From contig JAFGPU010000239.1 of assembly GCA_016936035.1 (NCBI GenBank), positions 1-5,922 on the forward strand: DNA of 5,922 bases, given 5' to 3'. Shown in pieces: positions 5,333-5,922 of the stretch; the stretch's first letter is position 1, and each line of letters begins with the position of its first letter. The position numbers and the translations under genes are program-made. Below the pieces are notes generated by a model that made no database searches, had not been told where the DNA came from, and was given only the letters and a program-made list of their open reading frames with translations. Origin of the DNA: Acidimicrobiales bacterium (GTDB lineage: Bacteria; Actinomycetota; Acidimicrobiia; Acidimicrobiales; VFJN01).

Positions 5333-5922
5333 ATGGGCTCCACCATCCAGCAGGCCGCGATGCCGGCCGTCGACCCGCAGGACCTGCGCCCCGGCGACGG
5401 GGCGCGGGCCCGCCTCGACGTGTTGCTCGACCCGGGCAGCTTCGTCGAGCTCGGGTCGCAGCGGCACCACGACAAGAGCTCCTTCGGGCTCGAGCGCCGT
5501 CGCCCCGACGGCGACGGGGTCGTGTCCGGCACCGGCGCCATCGGTGGCCGACAGGTCAACGTCTACGCCCAGGACCGCCGCGTGCTGGGCGGGTCGCTGG
5601 GCGAGGCCCACGCGGACAAGATCGCCCGCACGATCGAGCAGGCCACGCGAGGCGGCGTGCCCGTGGTCGGGATCAACGACTCCGGCGGGGCGCGCATCCA
5701 GGAGGGTGTGGCGTCGCTGGACGGCTACGGCCGCGTGTTCAGCGCCAACGTGGCGGCGTCGGGGCGCGTGCCCCAGGTCGCCATGATCCTGGGGCCCTGC
5801 GCGGGTGGCGCGACCTACTCGCCGGCCCTGATGGACTTCGTGGTGATGTCCGACGACGCGTACATGTTCCTGACCGGCCCCCGGGTCGTGAAGGCCGTGA
5901 CCGGCGAGGACATCGACAGCCG
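5333..5922 (+). CDS. Acyl-CoA carboxylase carboxyltransferase beta subunit, partial
   Basis: This is the 5' portion (196 complete codons) of a PccB/AccD-type carboxyltransferase, open to the right edge. The family transfers a carboxyl group from biotin to acetyl- or propionyl-CoA. Clear signatures are LLDPGSFVELG (31-41), FGLERRRPDGDGVVSGTG (51-68), GGSLGEAHADKI (86-97), GINDSGGARIQEGV (113-126), PQVAMILGPCAGGATYSPAL (147-166) and MFLTGPRVVKAVTGEDI (178-194). The SGGARIQEG and GPCAGGA loops form the acyl-CoA/biotin active-site region. The start is uncertain: ATG 5333 has only a weak ribosome binding site; GTG 5315 would overlap the fabF stop as GTGA, like fabH-fabG; ATG 5360 also has a purine stretch (AGCAGG). 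With any of these starts the N-terminus is shorter than usual, since only about 21-30 residues precede RLDVLLDPGSF. The location matches accD6 at the end of the mycobacterial FAS-II operon; acetyl- versus propionyl-CoA specificity cannot be told from this fragment. Confidence 0.92.
   Translation, partial: MGSTIQQAAMPAVDPQDLRPGDGARARLDVLLDPGSFVELGSQRHHDKSSFGLERRRPDGDGVVSGTGAIGGRQVNVYAQDRRVLGGSLGEAHADKIARTIEQATRGGVPVVGINDSGGARIQEGVASLDGYGRVFSANVAASGRVPQVAMILGPCAGGATYSPALMDFVVMSDDAYMFLTGPRVVKAVTGEDIDS

Noticed and set aside
1..5922. CRISPR arrays, tRNA or rRNA genes, insertion sequences
   Set aside because: No spaced direct repeats, tRNA-like cloverleaf, transposase motif or terminal inverted repeats were seen; the window is filled by housekeeping lipid genes.

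Overview
The window is very GC-rich with strong G/C bias at third codon positions, and it carries a type II fatty-acid synthase (FAS-II) gene cluster. The gene order (fabD first, ACP directly before the condensing enzyme, an acyl-CoA carboxylase beta subunit last) and the homomeric PccB/AccD-type carboxyltransferase point to a high-GC actinobacterium (Actinomycetota). The genus cannot be read from the sequence. The order resembles the Streptomyces fabD-fabH-acpP-fabF cluster and the mycobacterial fabD-acpM-kasA-kasB-accD6 operon, but it also contains fabG and a small biotinyl/lipoyl-like gene.

Layout. Positions 1-446 (minus strand) hold the 5' part of a divergent sensor-type gene: a GAF-like N-terminal region and the beginning of a PAS domain, cut by the window edge. 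Positions 447-708 form the divergent control region. It has a TTGACA -35 candidate, a nearly perfect 26-bp palindrome just downstream of the predicted transcription start, and a second degenerate copy whose centre lies 43 bp upstream. From 709 to the right edge everything is on the plus strand and tightly packed: fabD (709-1635), a lysine-free biotinyl/lipoyl-domain protein (1666-1899), fabH (1919-2956), fabG (2953-3708, 4-bp overlap with fabH), a 70-nt gap with a GC-rich hairpin, acpP (3779-4048), fabF (4050-5318, one base after acpP), and an acyl-CoA carboxylase beta subunit (from about 5333, cut by the right edge).

How the genes work together. The carboxylase makes malonyl-CoA (or a related extender). 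FabD moves the malonyl group to the ACP. FabH condenses an acyl-CoA primer with malonyl-ACP. FabF carries out later condensations and FabG reduces the 3-ketoacyl-ACP. The dehydratase and enoyl reductase are not here and must be encoded elsewhere. No terminator is seen, so the operon probably continues past the right edge.

The two points most worth following up are the 77-residue biotinyl/lipoyl-like protein, which has glycine where the modified lysine should be and no lysine anywhere, and the palindromic operator-like element at the fabD promoter.
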